From the NCBI GenBank assembly GCA_019456225.1, contig VRUI01000009.1:1-64000 (forward strand): a stretch of DNA of 64,000 bases. Reading direction: 5' to 3'. Under the pieces are notes generated by a model, which saw only the letters and a list, made by a program, of their open reading frames with translations, made no database searches and was not told the DNA's origin. The translations under genes were made by a program, and so were the position numbers. Source of the stretch: Planctomycetota bacterium. Lineage in GTDB: Bacteria > Planctomycetota > Phycisphaerae > Sedimentisphaerales > Anaerohalosphaeraceae. Numbering within the stretch: the first letter of the stretch is position 1; each line of letters starts with the position of its first letter. Below, in pieces: positions 8,801 to 19,383 of the stretch.

Positions 8801-10013
8801 CATCGATTACTGCCTGATCAAATACAGTACCGGCGGAGTATTTCAGTGGGCGAAAATCAGTGATGGCGGCAATAATGGTGATGATTACGCCCTTGGTGTC
8901 ACGGTTGATTTGTCAGGTAATGTATACATGGCCGGTGACCCTGATTCTTATAACACGGTTTCGAAAATCCAGACGTTTAAATATAACTCGGCGGGAGTTT
9001 TGCAATGGCAAAAAGATTTCGACGCCCCTGCCGATACGTTTATCAACGGCGGTGAAATTGCGACTGACAAATCTGATAATATTTATGTCTCGGGTCTCTT
9101 ATACAAAGATAGCGATGAAGATTTTCTGCTGCTTAAATATAACGAAGACGGCGATTTGCTATGGTCAGAAATTTCCGATGTTGACAGTTCTAACGTTGAA
9201 TTTCCACGAATGGCTTTAGATGATGCCGGTAACATATATCTTGCCAGCGCTACCTACTCTCCTGCAACCTGGTTTGATTATGTCATTGCCAAGTATTCTC
9301 CGGAGGGGACAAAGCTTTGGCATCAAACTTATAACGGGCCGGAAAGCCAGCATGATAAAATTACGGCAATAACAGTGGGGCCAGACCAGAGTGTATATGT
9401 GACAGGTATTTCCGGATACCGACACGAAATGAACCGAATAGTAGATGGAATCAGTAGAACACAAAAATATAGCCAGGACGGAGATCTTGTATGGTCGATC
9501 GATCATGTCGGGACGCAAGGAAGCATGACAATGCCATTTAGCATTGCTGTCGGGGATCGTCAAGTTTACATTACGGGTGCTTTTGAAGGTGCTACGATGT
9601 ATGGCGATAGCGGTGTTATCTGTTATGCGGAGTGCTCGAGTAACGGTGACTGCAACGCGGACTTCAAAGTGAACTTTGCCGACTTTGCCGTCCTTGCCGG
9701 TCAGTGGCTTGATACGAACTGCGGCGAATGCGGAAAAGCCGACTGGACCGGTGACGGAAATGTTCAGGCCGACGACCTGATCGTTTTAGCGAATAATTGG
9801 TTGTGGGACATCAACGCTCTCGATCTTGCGTGGGATTTCAATGACGACCTTGTTGTCAATATGATTGATTATGCAATGATGGCCCAGGCGTGGCAATCCG
9901 AACCGGGCGATGAGCAATGGAACAAAGATTGCGACCTGTCACAAACTAAAGGCGTAATAGACATCGAAGATCTGCTGATACTTTCTGAGCATTGGCTGGA
10001 AGACAGAAGGTAA
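5898..10013 (+). CDS. Large secreted GLUG/beta-propeller protein with dockerin-like C-terminus
   Basis: About 1371 residues from the tandem ATGs at 5898/5901, which follow GAGG; a longer start at 5862 is less likely. A signal peptide ends near VTHADD. Domains in order: an N-terminal beta domain; two SdrD/Cna-B-like repeats (DIQGYKFDDLNSNGVFDGGE and GKTFIDFNANEIYDGGD); GLUG-type repeats (for example GGLVGVCSS...NSYSTGAVSA); a run of SBBP-like beta-propeller repeats (DNGNIYITGATNS and DASGNVYIAAETD); and a C-terminal tail with Asp-rich dockerin-like duplicates ending in QWLD, NNWLWD and HWLED. Probably exported and surface-attached or matrix protein. No catalytic domain is visible. Ca-binding by the tail is inferred from the DxNxDxxxNxxD pattern. 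Confidence 0.85.
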   Translation: MMKKTIMIRFLVSCLLISTLFAVTHADDLIYSNSISSGLGLTLGNNKEVYDFGTSSGGLISKFTFGYVSYNNISTLIVRFYTAVDTRWYDCGYVVKSIAINNLPSTGGFLEYYTHDILDENRFELPGGTFGYSFQWPDSNAMIALARGGTGNEDELWDDPSPSGSAYFEFGGNPWAGFDMEIYKGPVIEDVTCDIQGYKFDDLNSNGVFDGGEPYLQGWRIYIDSNGNNTFDATEPNSVTDPNGMYFFDNLDSLATYTIREVMKDGWTQTLPGGTNEYVLVTEPNNVYTRHFGNTQQTSNGVIAGKTFIDFNANEIYDGGDALDSGWRVYVDENENGIYDSGERYDYTEFGHYMITGVPVGTHTLNATIKSGYVRTFPEDEMTHTITIATGQIVNDIDFGHYNFPGYGGGSGTQADPYLISSAYQLQALGANKTDWNKHYKMTKSFYLRKYKGEEFNLIGRYNYYDQSTPFSGTFDGDGNFIVSFSYNYTGIRQEYIGLFGYVHGVNAEIKNLSMYDTNIDTQGRGIGSGAMIGYLESGTVSKCFVGDGSIKNDESNTGGIIGYCENGTITDCHASVDVENTGVFGTGSRGGGLIGTNKNGTVTGCSAKGSVTAHMGTGGLIGNNGGNVHRCYSNSTVNGFQHVGGLIGESNSDSVISECYSLGTVETFEDDFTGLDGNQAGGLAGTIDSGADIINCYSHVDVTGVNKIGGLVGVCSSTDPAHPCIITNSYSTGAVSATSPGGLIGLNIDGVITGCVWDKQTSGRSWSNGGVGKTTWQMQNEGTFDHLGWDLSSPVWNVCPAFGYPVLAWQNSSAGPGGVIEKWSSFEGGRLIDEGKKVLVDFEGNIVVITKYYAEHETEKNIDFMVSKYTPSGDKLWSETYDSDPSGDINDIPEYMAIDDNGNIYITGATNSSQQILTVKFSPSGVLVWARQYDGTADRRDIARGITVDASGNVYIAAETDTSSISDIDYCLIKYSTGGVFQWAKISDGGNNGDDYALGVTVDLSGNVYMAGDPDSYNTVSKIQTFKYNSAGVLQWQKDFDAPADTFINGGEIATDKSDNIYVSGLLYKDSDEDFLLLKYNEDGDLLWSEISDVDSSNVEFPRMALDDAGNIYLASATYSPATWFDYVIAKYSPEGTKLWHQTYNGPESQHDKITAITVGPDQSVYVTGISGYRHEMNRIVDGISRTQKYSQDGDLVWSIDHVGTQGSMTMPFSIAVGDRQVYITGAFEGATMYGDSGVICYAECSSNGDCNADFKVNFADFAVLAGQWLDTNCGECGKADWTGDGNVQADDLIVLANNWLWDINALDLAWDFNDDLVVNMIDYAMMAQAWQSEPGDEQWNKDCDLSQTKGVIDIEDLLILSEHWLEDRR

Positions 10014-10031
10014 TAGTTTTCTGCCGGTTTT

Positions 10032-11324
10032 TCACAAACTTCGGTTAAGCTTTTTGCATAGTGATTTGAAGTGGTTTACTTTTTCGGTACCGAGGTGGAT
10101 TATTGGAAATGCGGTTTTGTTGTGGTTCAGCGGTTCGTCCAGGTCTGTGTATTTTTTGCAGTAATCGCCGTCCGGGGTGGACGGGATCGGAGAAAAATCT
10201 GCAAGCATTACCTTGAGACCAAGCGAATTTGCGAATCGCATTGACTCTTCCAACTGCTGCAAATCTGAATTTGGATGGCCGATTATCTGGTATGTCGTAA
10301 TATTTTTTTTGTCGGCGCCTGCATTTATGAGATTTTCGGCGGCTGTAACCAGATCGCGGGAGACAACTTTTGAGCCGGTTTTTGAATGAAAATCACCGGA
10401 TTTGCTCTCGAAGCCAAGATAAAAAGTTTTGAACCCGCCGCGGACCATGATATTTGCGATCTCCGGCGTAATAAATCTCACATGCAGAGCATTCGGGGTG
10501 TGGAAATTAACCTTGATGTCGCCGGCGATGACATATTCCAAAAAAGGAATGAGGGTTTTATCCGGCTGATAAAGGAGGGCATCGTCATAAAAGGCGATAT
10601 CCGTAACCCCTTTATCTAAAAGTATTTGCAGGTCTTTGATACATTCGGTGAGCGGTCTTGCCTTAAATCCGCCGCTGTTTAGCAGGTGTACGCCGCAGTA
10701 GGTGCAATGGTATGGACAGCCTCGGGTCAGTTTTATCACGCCGACGTCGAGCTTTTCGTAAAGTTCCCACAGCGGAGACTGATAATTTTTTCCGCTTTCA
10801 GGAACCAGAGATTCTAAAAATGTGGTATCTGAGTCCGGAATGAGGATGTCGGCGCCGAGGGTTTTGGCGTGTTCGGGGCATAAGCCGACGTAAGTGCCTC
10901 CCAGAACAACACTTGCGCCGGGCAGAAAGCTGCGGATATCCTCTATGACCTCCATTACGCCCGGATACCAGTATGTCATCGATGTTTGGACGAGGACGTG
11001 GTCAAATGGGATGTTTTTTTTAATAAATGACTGAAAAATTGACCGCTCAGCGCCAAAACGTCGATAATTACGATGGATGCTTGCAAACTGTTTGGGTTTG
11101 TCGATCTTTTTGGCCTGAAAATGTCCTCGCCCCCACTTGTCAGCAGTAGATTCGGCGTTATCAGTGCCATAAGGGTTGTTTCTGTCGAGATAATCGAATA
11201 GAGTCAGGTCGGCTGATCGGCGCAGGCAAGCTGCTGCCGTGAGCATTCCAAACGGCTTTAGCCAGAAATCATACGCCGTAAAGTCATAAATCGGCGGATT
11301 AACGAGTAATATTCGCGGTTGCAT
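10032..11324 (-). CDS. B12-binding domain radical SAM protein
   Basis: About 430 residues starting at MQPRILLVNPP (11324); an upstream start at 11360 lies in AT-rich repeat-like sequence. The N-terminal half resembles a cobalamin-binding domain (VNPPIYDFTAYDFW; VVLGGTYVGLCPEHA). The radical SAM cluster motif CPYHCTYC (CxxxCxxC) lies in the middle and is followed by a TIM-barrel-like region (DIAFYDDALLY; FYLGFESKSGDF). The family carries out B12-dependent methylations or rearrangements, and some members do anaerobic modification of natural products; the substrate here is unknown. It is convergent with the preceding giant gene and separated by only 18 bp. Confidence 0.85.
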   Translation of the reverse strand: MQPRILLVNPPIYDFTAYDFWLKPFGMLTAAACLRRSADLTLFDYLDRNNPYGTDNAESTADKWGRGHFQAKKIDKPKQFASIHRNYRRFGAERSIFQSFIKKNIPFDHVLVQTSMTYWYPGVMEVIEDIRSFLPGASVVLGGTYVGLCPEHAKTLGADILIPDSDTTFLESLVPESGKNYQSPLWELYEKLDVGVIKLTRGCPYHCTYCGVHLLNSGGFKARPLTECIKDLQILLDKGVTDIAFYDDALLYQPDKTLIPFLEYVIAGDIKVNFHTPNALHVRFITPEIANIMVRGGFKTFYLGFESKSGDFHSKTGSKVVSRDLVTAAENLINAGADKKNITTYQIIGHPNSDLQQLEESMRFANSLGLKVMLADFSPIPSTPDGDYCKKYTDLDEPLNHNKTAFPIIHLGTEKVNHFKSLCKKLNRSL

Positions 11325-11466
11325 GGACTGAACTATACTTGAAAATACAGCGATTAGCAATTAGCGATTAGCGATTAGATCCAGGTTGAAAATTAGGTTA
11401 GTTTTAGGTATAATCAGGTTGCACAGGTTGCCGATTATTACTAATTTGAACATTTTGGATAAATAT

Positions 11467-11582
11467 GTCGAACAGAACCTTCTAATAGTCGAAAAACAAC
11501 TTGCATAAATTACATAAATTAGTATAATAGATGGATTAGCGTTTAATTACGACATGCAGGGGTTCCAGATGTTCTGTACGAC
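11467..11582 (+). promoter_or_regulatory. Promoter flanked by inverted 12-bp sites
   Basis: A sigma-70-like promoter TTGCAT (11501-11506), 16-bp spacer, TATAAT (11523-11528) lies upstream of the HTH/acidic protein at 11624. It is bracketed by GTCGAACAGAAC (11467-11478) and its near-perfect inverted copy GTTCTGTACGAC (11571-11582; 11 of 12 match), 104 bp apart. The arms are too far apart for one dimer site, but could support looping or two operators. Confidence 0.55.
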
Positions 11583-11623
11583 TATTATTATTTGAGTCGA
11601 TTTTTTTTGGGGATTATATAACA

Positions 11624-13327
11624 ATGGCTGGTATGTTCTTTACAATGCAGGAAGTAGCTGACAAGCTCTCGAAGTCGGAAGAGCAAATACACGAACTGAT
11701 TCAGGAAGGTAAACTTCGTGAGTTCAGAGACGGTACGAAGCTGCTTTTCAAAGTATCCGAAGTTGAGTCTCTGGCATCACAGTTACCAATTATTGCAGAT
11801 GGTGAACCGGTTGAGATTCTCCCCAATGACAGCGAAGTAGTGCTCGAACCGATAGCAGAACCAACTCCGGCGGCAGCGCCTACTCCAACCGTCGACGAAC
11901 TGGACATCGTCGAAGACGCGGCAGCTGAACCGGATGACGACGGCGATGACGAATTGCTGTTGGGCGATTTCAGCCTGGACGAAACGCAGGAAGACGTGCT
12001 GCTGGAACCTGAGCCGGCTAACGAGGAACTTTCACTCGATGATTCACTGAGCATACTTGCCGGTGACGACAACTCAGACAAGACTTCAGCAGTTGAAGAT
12101 ATCTCTTCGGAATCGGACGACGTGCTAACGGACGATGCTGACGCCGCAGATGATATTTCCATCGAACCTCAAGCAGAGATAACCGGCGATGACAGCATGG
12201 ACGTACTTCTAACCGACGACGAGCCGGCAGAAGCGGAAGTCACCGAAGATGTATCTCTGGAAGCGACATCGATAGGTGACGAACTTTTAATCTCCGACGA
12301 ATCATCAGCAGATATGCTTCTCGATGACGAGGATTCGCTTAAGCTGGCAGAAACGACAGCGGCTGTGGAAGAAAATGCCGAACAAGAATTCGATCTTGGC
12401 GACAGCTTTGACATCCTGATGGATGACGATGCAAGCGATCAAGCGTCTATTGAAAAAGATGGTAGCCTGCTCTCGGACGATACGCTTGGTGGGTTGCTGG
12501 CGCCGGACGCACCAAAAGTAAAAGGTTCAGACGACGAACTTTTAAGCTCAATTACAAAAGCTGACACCGCAATGGGTAACACCGGGGTCAATGTTCTGGC
12601 CGAAACCGACAGCGATTTCCAGCTTGCAAGCGATACCAAGGCAGATACTGTGATCCCGGACGAAGAAGATGACCTCGACGACCTCGACGATCTTGACATG
12701 AGTGACGGTGACTTTCTTGCCGAGTCTACAGGACTTGGCAATCTCGACGACGATCTGAATCTCGACAGCATCGGAAGCGGATCGGGCCTGCTGGATCTTT
12801 CACTACAGGCTGACGACACCTCGCTCGGGGCAGTACTTGACGACATCCTCCCATCCGAAGACGAAATAGAGGCAGTACCTGTCGAAGTGGAAGAGGCAAC
12901 CATCGCCGATGAAGCAGACAAGATATTCGAAGCTGATGATGACGACCAGGCTATGATCACGGCACCTGAACCGGCAAGACAAATGACAGCGAGATACGTA
13001 GCAGCAGCACCGACGGCAGTAGAAAATGCTTGTGGAATTGCAATGTTCCTGCCTGCAATAATGGTTGCTTTTGCAGCGATAATATTGCTGTTTGGGCTTA
13101 AGGGGATAAGTCCAATGCTCCTGACCAAGGTTTCCAGCGATCTTGCCGGTTTCCCGATGATCTGGTGGATCGTCATTGGTACAAGCGTACTGTTTTTGGT
13201 GATCCTGATGTTCGGAGCACTTCTGGGCGGTGGATCAGGACAGACAAAAGCTAAGGCTAAGAAACCCAAAAAGGGTAAAAAACCAAAAAAAGCAAAAAAA
13301 AGCAAAAAAGCTAAGAAAAAGAAATAA
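11624..13327 (+). CDS. HTH-domain protein with acidic middle, two TM helices and poly-Lys tail
   Basis: 567 residues with an unusual composition. Residues 1-60 form an excisionase/MerR-like DNA-binding helix-turn-helix domain (FFTMQEVADKLSKSEEQ; GKLREFRDGTKLLFKVSEVE). Residues about 80-440 are extremely Asp/Glu rich, low complexity and probably disordered. Two hydrophobic helices follow (AMFLPAIMVAFAAIILLFGL and WIVIGTSVLFLVILMFGALL). The last about 30 residues are nearly all Lys/Ala. It reads as a membrane-tethered DNA-binding or nucleoid-associated protein (inference). The downstream gene, 79 bp away, is an OmpA-like lipoprotein and may be co-transcribed. I know no named function. Confidence 0.8.
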   Translation: MAGMFFTMQEVADKLSKSEEQIHELIQEGKLREFRDGTKLLFKVSEVESLASQLPIIADGEPVEILPNDSEVVLEPIAEPTPAAAPTPTVDELDIVEDAAAEPDDDGDDELLLGDFSLDETQEDVLLEPEPANEELSLDDSLSILAGDDNSDKTSAVEDISSESDDVLTDDADAADDISIEPQAEITGDDSMDVLLTDDEPAEAEVTEDVSLEATSIGDELLISDESSADMLLDDEDSLKLAETTAAVEENAEQEFDLGDSFDILMDDDASDQASIEKDGSLLSDDTLGGLLAPDAPKVKGSDDELLSSITKADTAMGNTGVNVLAETDSDFQLASDTKADTVIPDEEDDLDDLDDLDMSDGDFLAESTGLGNLDDDLNLDSIGSGSGLLDLSLQADDTSLGAVLDDILPSEDEIEAVPVEVEEATIADEADKIFEADDDDQAMITAPEPARQMTARYVAAAPTAVENACGIAMFLPAIMVAFAAIILLFGLKGISPMLLTKVSSDLAGFPMIWWIVIGTSVLFLVILMFGALLGGGSGQTKAKAKKPKKGKKPKKAKKSKKAKKKK

Positions 13328-13406
13328 GACCGGCCGATGAAGGGTCTATGGGCATAGCGCCCGGAACTTGAAAATAAGGATATGAACTTTCTTGAAAGGA
13401 TTCAAA

Positions 13407-14180
13407 ATGAAAAAGGCAAGTGTAATAGCGGTTATCGGAATTTGTGCATTTATCATGCTGGCGGGCGGATGTATTTCGGTGCAAGAGCATGAAAGCGTCC
13501 TAGCATCAAATAAACGCATGGCAGACGACCTGAGAAAAGTCAGGGGCGAACTTAGAAGCTCCAATATCCTGCTTAATCAATGCCAAGCACGACTTGCAAC
13601 AGCAACAAGTCTGTCCGGCCCGGAAATGCAGGCTCTAAAAGACAAGATCGACCTTCTCAATCAGGACATCGCCAGCAAGACAGCCCTCATCAAACGAATG
13701 CAAGTGGAATTGTCCCGAAACGTAATTCAGCTGCCGGTGGAACTTAGAATAGCTTTGAGGGAATTTGCCCAGGCCAACGACATGGTTACGTTTGACGAAG
13801 CTACGGGCGTTCTCAAATTCAAAAGCGATCTGCTTTTCAACTCCGGAAGTGCAAAAGTACTTGACGAAGCAAAAAGCGGGATCGCCTCACTTGCCGGCAT
13901 TATGAACTCCGAACTGGCAAGCCAGTTTGATCTGGTCATCGCCGGACACACAGACAACGACCCGATCAAATACAGCAAACACCTCCATGCGACTAACTGG
14001 CATCTTTCTTCGCACAGGGCTATCGGGGTACTCGAGTTGTTGACGCAAAACGGTATCTCGCCAAAACGGCTCAGCGCAAGAGGATTCGGCGAGCAGCGTC
14101 CGCTTCAGCCAAACGAAACAAAAGAAGGAAAAGCGGCCAACCGAAGAGTTGAGATATATGTAATCGCACCGGGAATGTAA
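13407..14180 (+). CDS. OmpA/MotB-domain lipoprotein
   Basis: About 257 residues from ATG 13407, with AAGGA 7 nt upstream. A lipobox LAGGC after a hydrophobic stretch marks a lipoprotein. A coiled coil (about 20-95) is followed by an OmpA C-terminal peptidoglycan-binding domain (LLFNSGSAKVLDEA; VIAGHTDNDP; HRAIGVLELL; RGFGEQRP; NRRVEIYV), with the conserved Asp and Arg of the family. Role: anchoring the outer membrane or a membrane complex to peptidoglycan. It sits after the HTH/TM protein and before ndk. Confidence 0.9.
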   Translation: MKKASVIAVIGICAFIMLAGGCISVQEHESVLASNKRMADDLRKVRGELRSSNILLNQCQARLATATSLSGPEMQALKDKIDLLNQDIASKTALIKRMQVELSRNVIQLPVELRIALREFAQANDMVTFDEATGVLKFKSDLLFNSGSAKVLDEAKSGIASLAGIMNSELASQFDLVIAGHTDNDPIKYSKHLHATNWHLSSHRAIGVLELLTQNGISPKRLSARGFGEQRPLQPNETKEGKAANRRVEIYVIAPGM

Positions 14181-14220
14181 GCTAAACCAAAGACTATAAA
14201 CTATATACTAGAGACTGGCA

Positions 14221-14682
14221 ATGACTGAGAAGACTTTGATTATAGTTAAACCCGACGGTGTGCAGCGTCACTACGTTGGCGAGATAATTTCGCGATTTGA
14301 GAAGAAGGGCTTTAAGCTCGTCGCCGCCAAATTCATGCGGATCCCGGAAGAGACGGCGAGAAAACATTACGCCGTTCACGAAGGCAAACCGTTTTTTGAA
14401 GGAGTTGTCAAATACATCTCGTCATCACCTTCGATGGTGATGGTCTTCCAGGCCGATGGCGTTATCGACATGGCTCGCAAGATGATGGGAGCGACGTTCG
14501 GATTTACAGCAGAGCCCGGAACTATTCGGGGAGACTTCAGCTGCTCGAAGGGTTACAATTTGATCCACGGTTCGGACTCACCGGAATCAGCGGACTTCGA
14601 GATACCGATTTACTTTACGCCGGAAGAGCTCGCCGATTATGAACTGTCCGACGAAAAATGGCTCTACGGCAAAAACGACTAG
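14221..14682 (+). CDS. ndk: Nucleoside diphosphate kinase
   Basis: 153 residues, normal size. It transfers the gamma-phosphate from ATP to NDPs through a phospho-His. Seen here: the N-terminal TLIIVKPDGVQR segment, the PGTIRGDF segment, and the active-site His in NLIHGSDSPESA. The start ATG overlaps an upstream AGAGACTGG region. A strong terminator follows at 14718-14748. Confidence 0.97.
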   Translation: MTEKTLIIVKPDGVQRHYVGEIISRFEKKGFKLVAAKFMRIPEETARKHYAVHEGKPFFEGVVKYISSSPSMVMVFQADGVIDMARKMMGATFGFTAEPGTIRGDFSCSKGYNLIHGSDSPESADFEIPIYFTPEELADYELSDEKWLYGKND

Positions 14683-14717
14683 AAGTCTGTTAACTTCGAC
14701 AATAAGATATCAAATTA

Positions 14718-14748
14718 AATCCTCGCACATCGCGGGGATTTTTTTTTG
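14718..14748 (+). terminator. Intrinsic terminator after ndk
   Basis: Stem aatcctcgc / gcggggatt (one G-U pair) with a 4-5-nt loop and a run of T residues. Confidence 0.88.
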
Positions 14749-14801
14749 TCGTATAACAGCATGGGCACAGCCCATCCTACCACCTCAAGTCTATTTTATA
14801 A

Positions 14802-16910
<2,109 letters not shown>

Positions 16911-17127
16911 CTATTAATTCCGTGACGTAAACCCCGTTTCTGCGAAATTATTAAAGATTTTGGCGTATTTAATCCGACTGAAAGTGTTCATGAGGGGTTT
17001 TAGGCCAGCTTTGATGCAATAATTGATTGTGTTTCAACGTCATTTATGCTATGCTGTTCTACTTGACTTTTGCTTATAATCCGGATAGTAATACCGGGAA
17101 AATTAACTATTATTTAAGGAGTATAAA
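16911..17127. other. Intergenic, nothing recognised
   Basis: Only a possible -10-like TATAAT near 17086 before the FKBP gene. No repeat or RNA structure was recognised. Confidence 0.35.
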
Positions 17128-17895
17128 TTGAAAACCAGGATTCTTGTAATTACGATCATCGCTGTAATGGTTGCAGCGGGATTTGCTGTCGGGGCAAAAA
17201 AAGGTGCAGAAAAAACACCGGAGACTAAAACAACGGGAACTAAAGCAACGGAGTTGAAAACAGAGTTGCACAAAGTCAGTTACATTTTAGGAGCTAACGT
17301 TGGCAGGTCATTCAAACAGGGGAGACTTAAAACTATCGAATATGATGCTTTTGTTCAAGGCATGAAGGACGTATTTGCCAAGAAAGACCTCGCTTTCACC
17401 CCGAAGCAGATGCAGGCAATAATGACAGCGTTTGGCAAGAAGAAAAAGGAAGAGCTTGACAATATCGGAAAAACAAACACTACAGAAGGTAAAGCTTTCC
17501 TTGCTGAAAACGCCAAGAAAAAAGGGGTAATAACACTAAAAAGCGGACTTCAGTACAAAATCATCAAAAATGGAACCGGAGCCATTCCGAAAGCAACCGA
17601 CACAGTCGAAGCTGTTTACAAAGGCACGCTTATTGATGGTACAGTATTCGATGCCAGCAGTCTCCACAAAGGACCGTCTATATTCGGCGTTGGCGGAGTA
17701 ATCAAGGGTTGGACAGAAGCACTTCAGCTTATGCCTGTTGGCTCCAAGTGGATTCTTTACATCCCAGGCCACGGCAACCTGGCTTATGGTTCCAACGGCA
17801 ATGGCGACGACATCGGCCCTAATGCTACGCTTATTTTTGAGATCGAGTTGGTAAAGATCATGCCGCCGAAGATCGATCTCCCGAATTTCAGGTAG
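17128..17895 (+). CDS. Secreted FKBP-type peptidyl-prolyl isomerase
   Basis: 255 residues starting with TTG, with AAGGAG 7 nt upstream. A signal peptide (ILVITIIAVMVAAGFAVGA) targets it to the periplasm or outer membrane. The N-terminal helical dimerisation domain of the Mip/FkpA type (VSYILGANVGRSF ... AFVQGMKDVF) is followed by an FKBP domain with VEAVYKGTLIDGTVFDASS, GWTEALQLMPVGSKW and the ATLIFEIELVKI end. It catalyses prolyl isomerisation in exported protein folding. A terminator follows at 17916-17949, so it is monocistronic. Confidence 0.93.
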   Translation: MKTRILVITIIAVMVAAGFAVGAKKGAEKTPETKTTGTKATELKTELHKVSYILGANVGRSFKQGRLKTIEYDAFVQGMKDVFAKKDLAFTPKQMQAIMTAFGKKKKEELDNIGKTNTTEGKAFLAENAKKKGVITLKSGLQYKIIKNGTGAIPKATDTVEAVYKGTLIDGTVFDASSLHKGPSIFGVGGVIKGWTEALQLMPVGSKWILYIPGHGNLAYGSNGNGDDIGPNATLIFEIELVKIMPPKIDLPNFR

Positions 17896-17915
17896 CAGCA
17901 TATTCAAAACAATTA

Positions 17916-17949
17916 AAGCCTGCAATCGATTGGTTGCGGGCTTTTTTTA
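17916..17949 (+). terminator. Intrinsic terminator after FKBP gene
   Basis: 10-bp stem aagcctgcaa / ttgcgggctt with one G-U pair, followed by seven T residues. Confidence 0.88.
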
Positions 17950-18101
17950 TGCGCACCCGACAATCATTGTTTTTATCGGGCTATGAATCATAAATATGCC
18001 TCCGGCGGTGGTTAAGTCATGTTGTTTTTGTGCCGAAAATTCAGTAATGGAGTTTCGCTTCGGCGGGACCATGGCAAGGATGACACTTTTGAGAACGATT
18101 T

Positions 18102-19325
18102 ATGACTGAAACACAGCTATTCAACGCAATAGGCATAGAAACGGAAACGACAGATATTATCTTCGTGACCGACCAGGAGAAGATGCCCCACCAGATAGGC
18201 AAAACGCTAATGGACGAAGGCCGTTCGTGGGAGAAAATTGGCGTGGAAAGATTCATTGAATCTTTTGAGAAACTCGGCGAGATACGAACCGTAGTCGTCG
18301 ATACCAGCGAGGTCGAGGAAGAAGATCGCCGCGGTTTGCTTGAGGCCTTAAAAAGGCTGGAGGAAGCAAATACCGCAGCGATCCTTCTTAACGACAACAT
18401 AGATTTTCCGTTTGATGAGTTCGAGCATGCGTCATTGCTAAAGAGCGCATCGTTCGATGAGCTATGGGGAAGAATTGATTCGAATATTAAGTTCCGTGAC
18501 AGCGTCATACTGGAAACCGACCAGACTGTCGAAGAAGCGATTTTTGCAAAGCCGCAAATCGCGCCGGAGCATTCTGCGGATATGGTCGAGCAACTCAAGA
18601 TGGCCGGTCGTGTTCAGCGTGATTTTCTGCCGACGGATCTGCCCGACAGCGACAAGATCAACTGGGCAGCATACTTCGAGCCCGCCGAGTGGGTATCCGG
18701 TGACATCTACGACATTACACGGCTGGACGAACAGCATATCGGGTTCTACCTCGCCGATGCCGTAGGCCATTCGATGCCGGCTGCCTTGCTTACGATGTTT
18801 ATAAAGCAGGCGATCGTTATGCGTCAAACAAAGGGAAATGACTACAGTATTTCCGTGCCGGTCGAAGTGATGAGCAAACTCAACAGCAAAATGAGCGAGC
18901 AAAACCTTTCGGGATGTTTGTTCGCGACGTGCTGTTACGGTCTTATCAATTCACGAACACTGCAAATGACATACTGCCGCGGAGGCCACCCGTACCCGAT
19001 ACTAAAACGCAACGGCGAAGAACCCATCCAACTGCAGGCGCAGGGCGGATTGCTGGGAATCTTTCCAAGTTCGCATTTCGAGCAGGAAACTGTTCAACTA
19101 AAATCCGGCGATAAGCTGGTGATCTATTCCGACGGACTCGACGAAATAATCGGCGAAAACGCCGACAGCAGCGATGATTCGTTTATTTTCAACGAAGAAT
19201 TCAGAGAAGCTCTGGACCTGCCGGTAAAAGATATGATGGCAAAGATCAAGCAACTCGCCAAAAACACAAACCAAAAATTCCCCGACAAAGACGACCGGAC
19301 AGCTATCGCGCTGGAGATTTTGTAA
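18102..19325 (+). CDS. SpoIIE-type PP2C serine phosphatase
   Basis: 407 residues. The N-terminal 130 residues look like a degenerate receiver-like domain without a clear acidic pocket. Residues about 165-405 form a PP2C/SpoIIE phosphatase domain: VSGDIYDI (metal Asp), YLADAVGHSMPAALLT, YCRGGHPYPIL, LVIYSDGLDE and DDRTAIALEIL. Such enzymes dephosphorylate anti-sigma-factor antagonists in partner-switching systems (RsbU-like). No anti-sigma or antagonist gene is adjacent. No terminator was recognised apart from the hairpins at 19333-19377. Confidence 0.9.
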   Translation: MTETQLFNAIGIETETTDIIFVTDQEKMPHQIGKTLMDEGRSWEKIGVERFIESFEKLGEIRTVVVDTSEVEEEDRRGLLEALKRLEEANTAAILLNDNIDFPFDEFEHASLLKSASFDELWGRIDSNIKFRDSVILETDQTVEEAIFAKPQIAPEHSADMVEQLKMAGRVQRDFLPTDLPDSDKINWAAYFEPAEWVSGDIYDITRLDEQHIGFYLADAVGHSMPAALLTMFIKQAIVMRQTKGNDYSISVPVEVMSKLNSKMSEQNLSGCLFATCCYGLINSRTLQMTYCRGGHPYPILKRNGEEPIQLQAQGGLLGIFPSSHFEQETVQLKSGDKLVIYSDGLDEIIGENADSSDDSFIFNEEFREALDLPVKDMMAKIKQLAKNTNQKFPDKDDRTAIALEIL

Positions 19326-19332
19326 TACCGTG

Positions 19333-19377
19333 CTGTCGGCATCCTGCCGACAGATACTGCGGGCTGGAAGCCCGCAG
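19333..19377. repeat. Double-hairpin repeat, copy 1
   Basis: Two perfect hairpins in tandem: ctgtcggc / gccgacag with a 5-nt loop (atcct), then ctgcgggct / agcccgcag. A related pair lies at 53693-53767 with the same tcggcatcctgccga core. They separate the convergent phosphatase and accC genes and may stop both transcripts. Confidence 0.7.
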
Positions 19378-19383
19378 AACAAA

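Noticed and set aside
12439-13305. 288-codon Ser-rich open frame opposite the acidic protein
   Set aside because: The Ser-rich composition is the reverse complement of Asp/Glu codons on the real strand.
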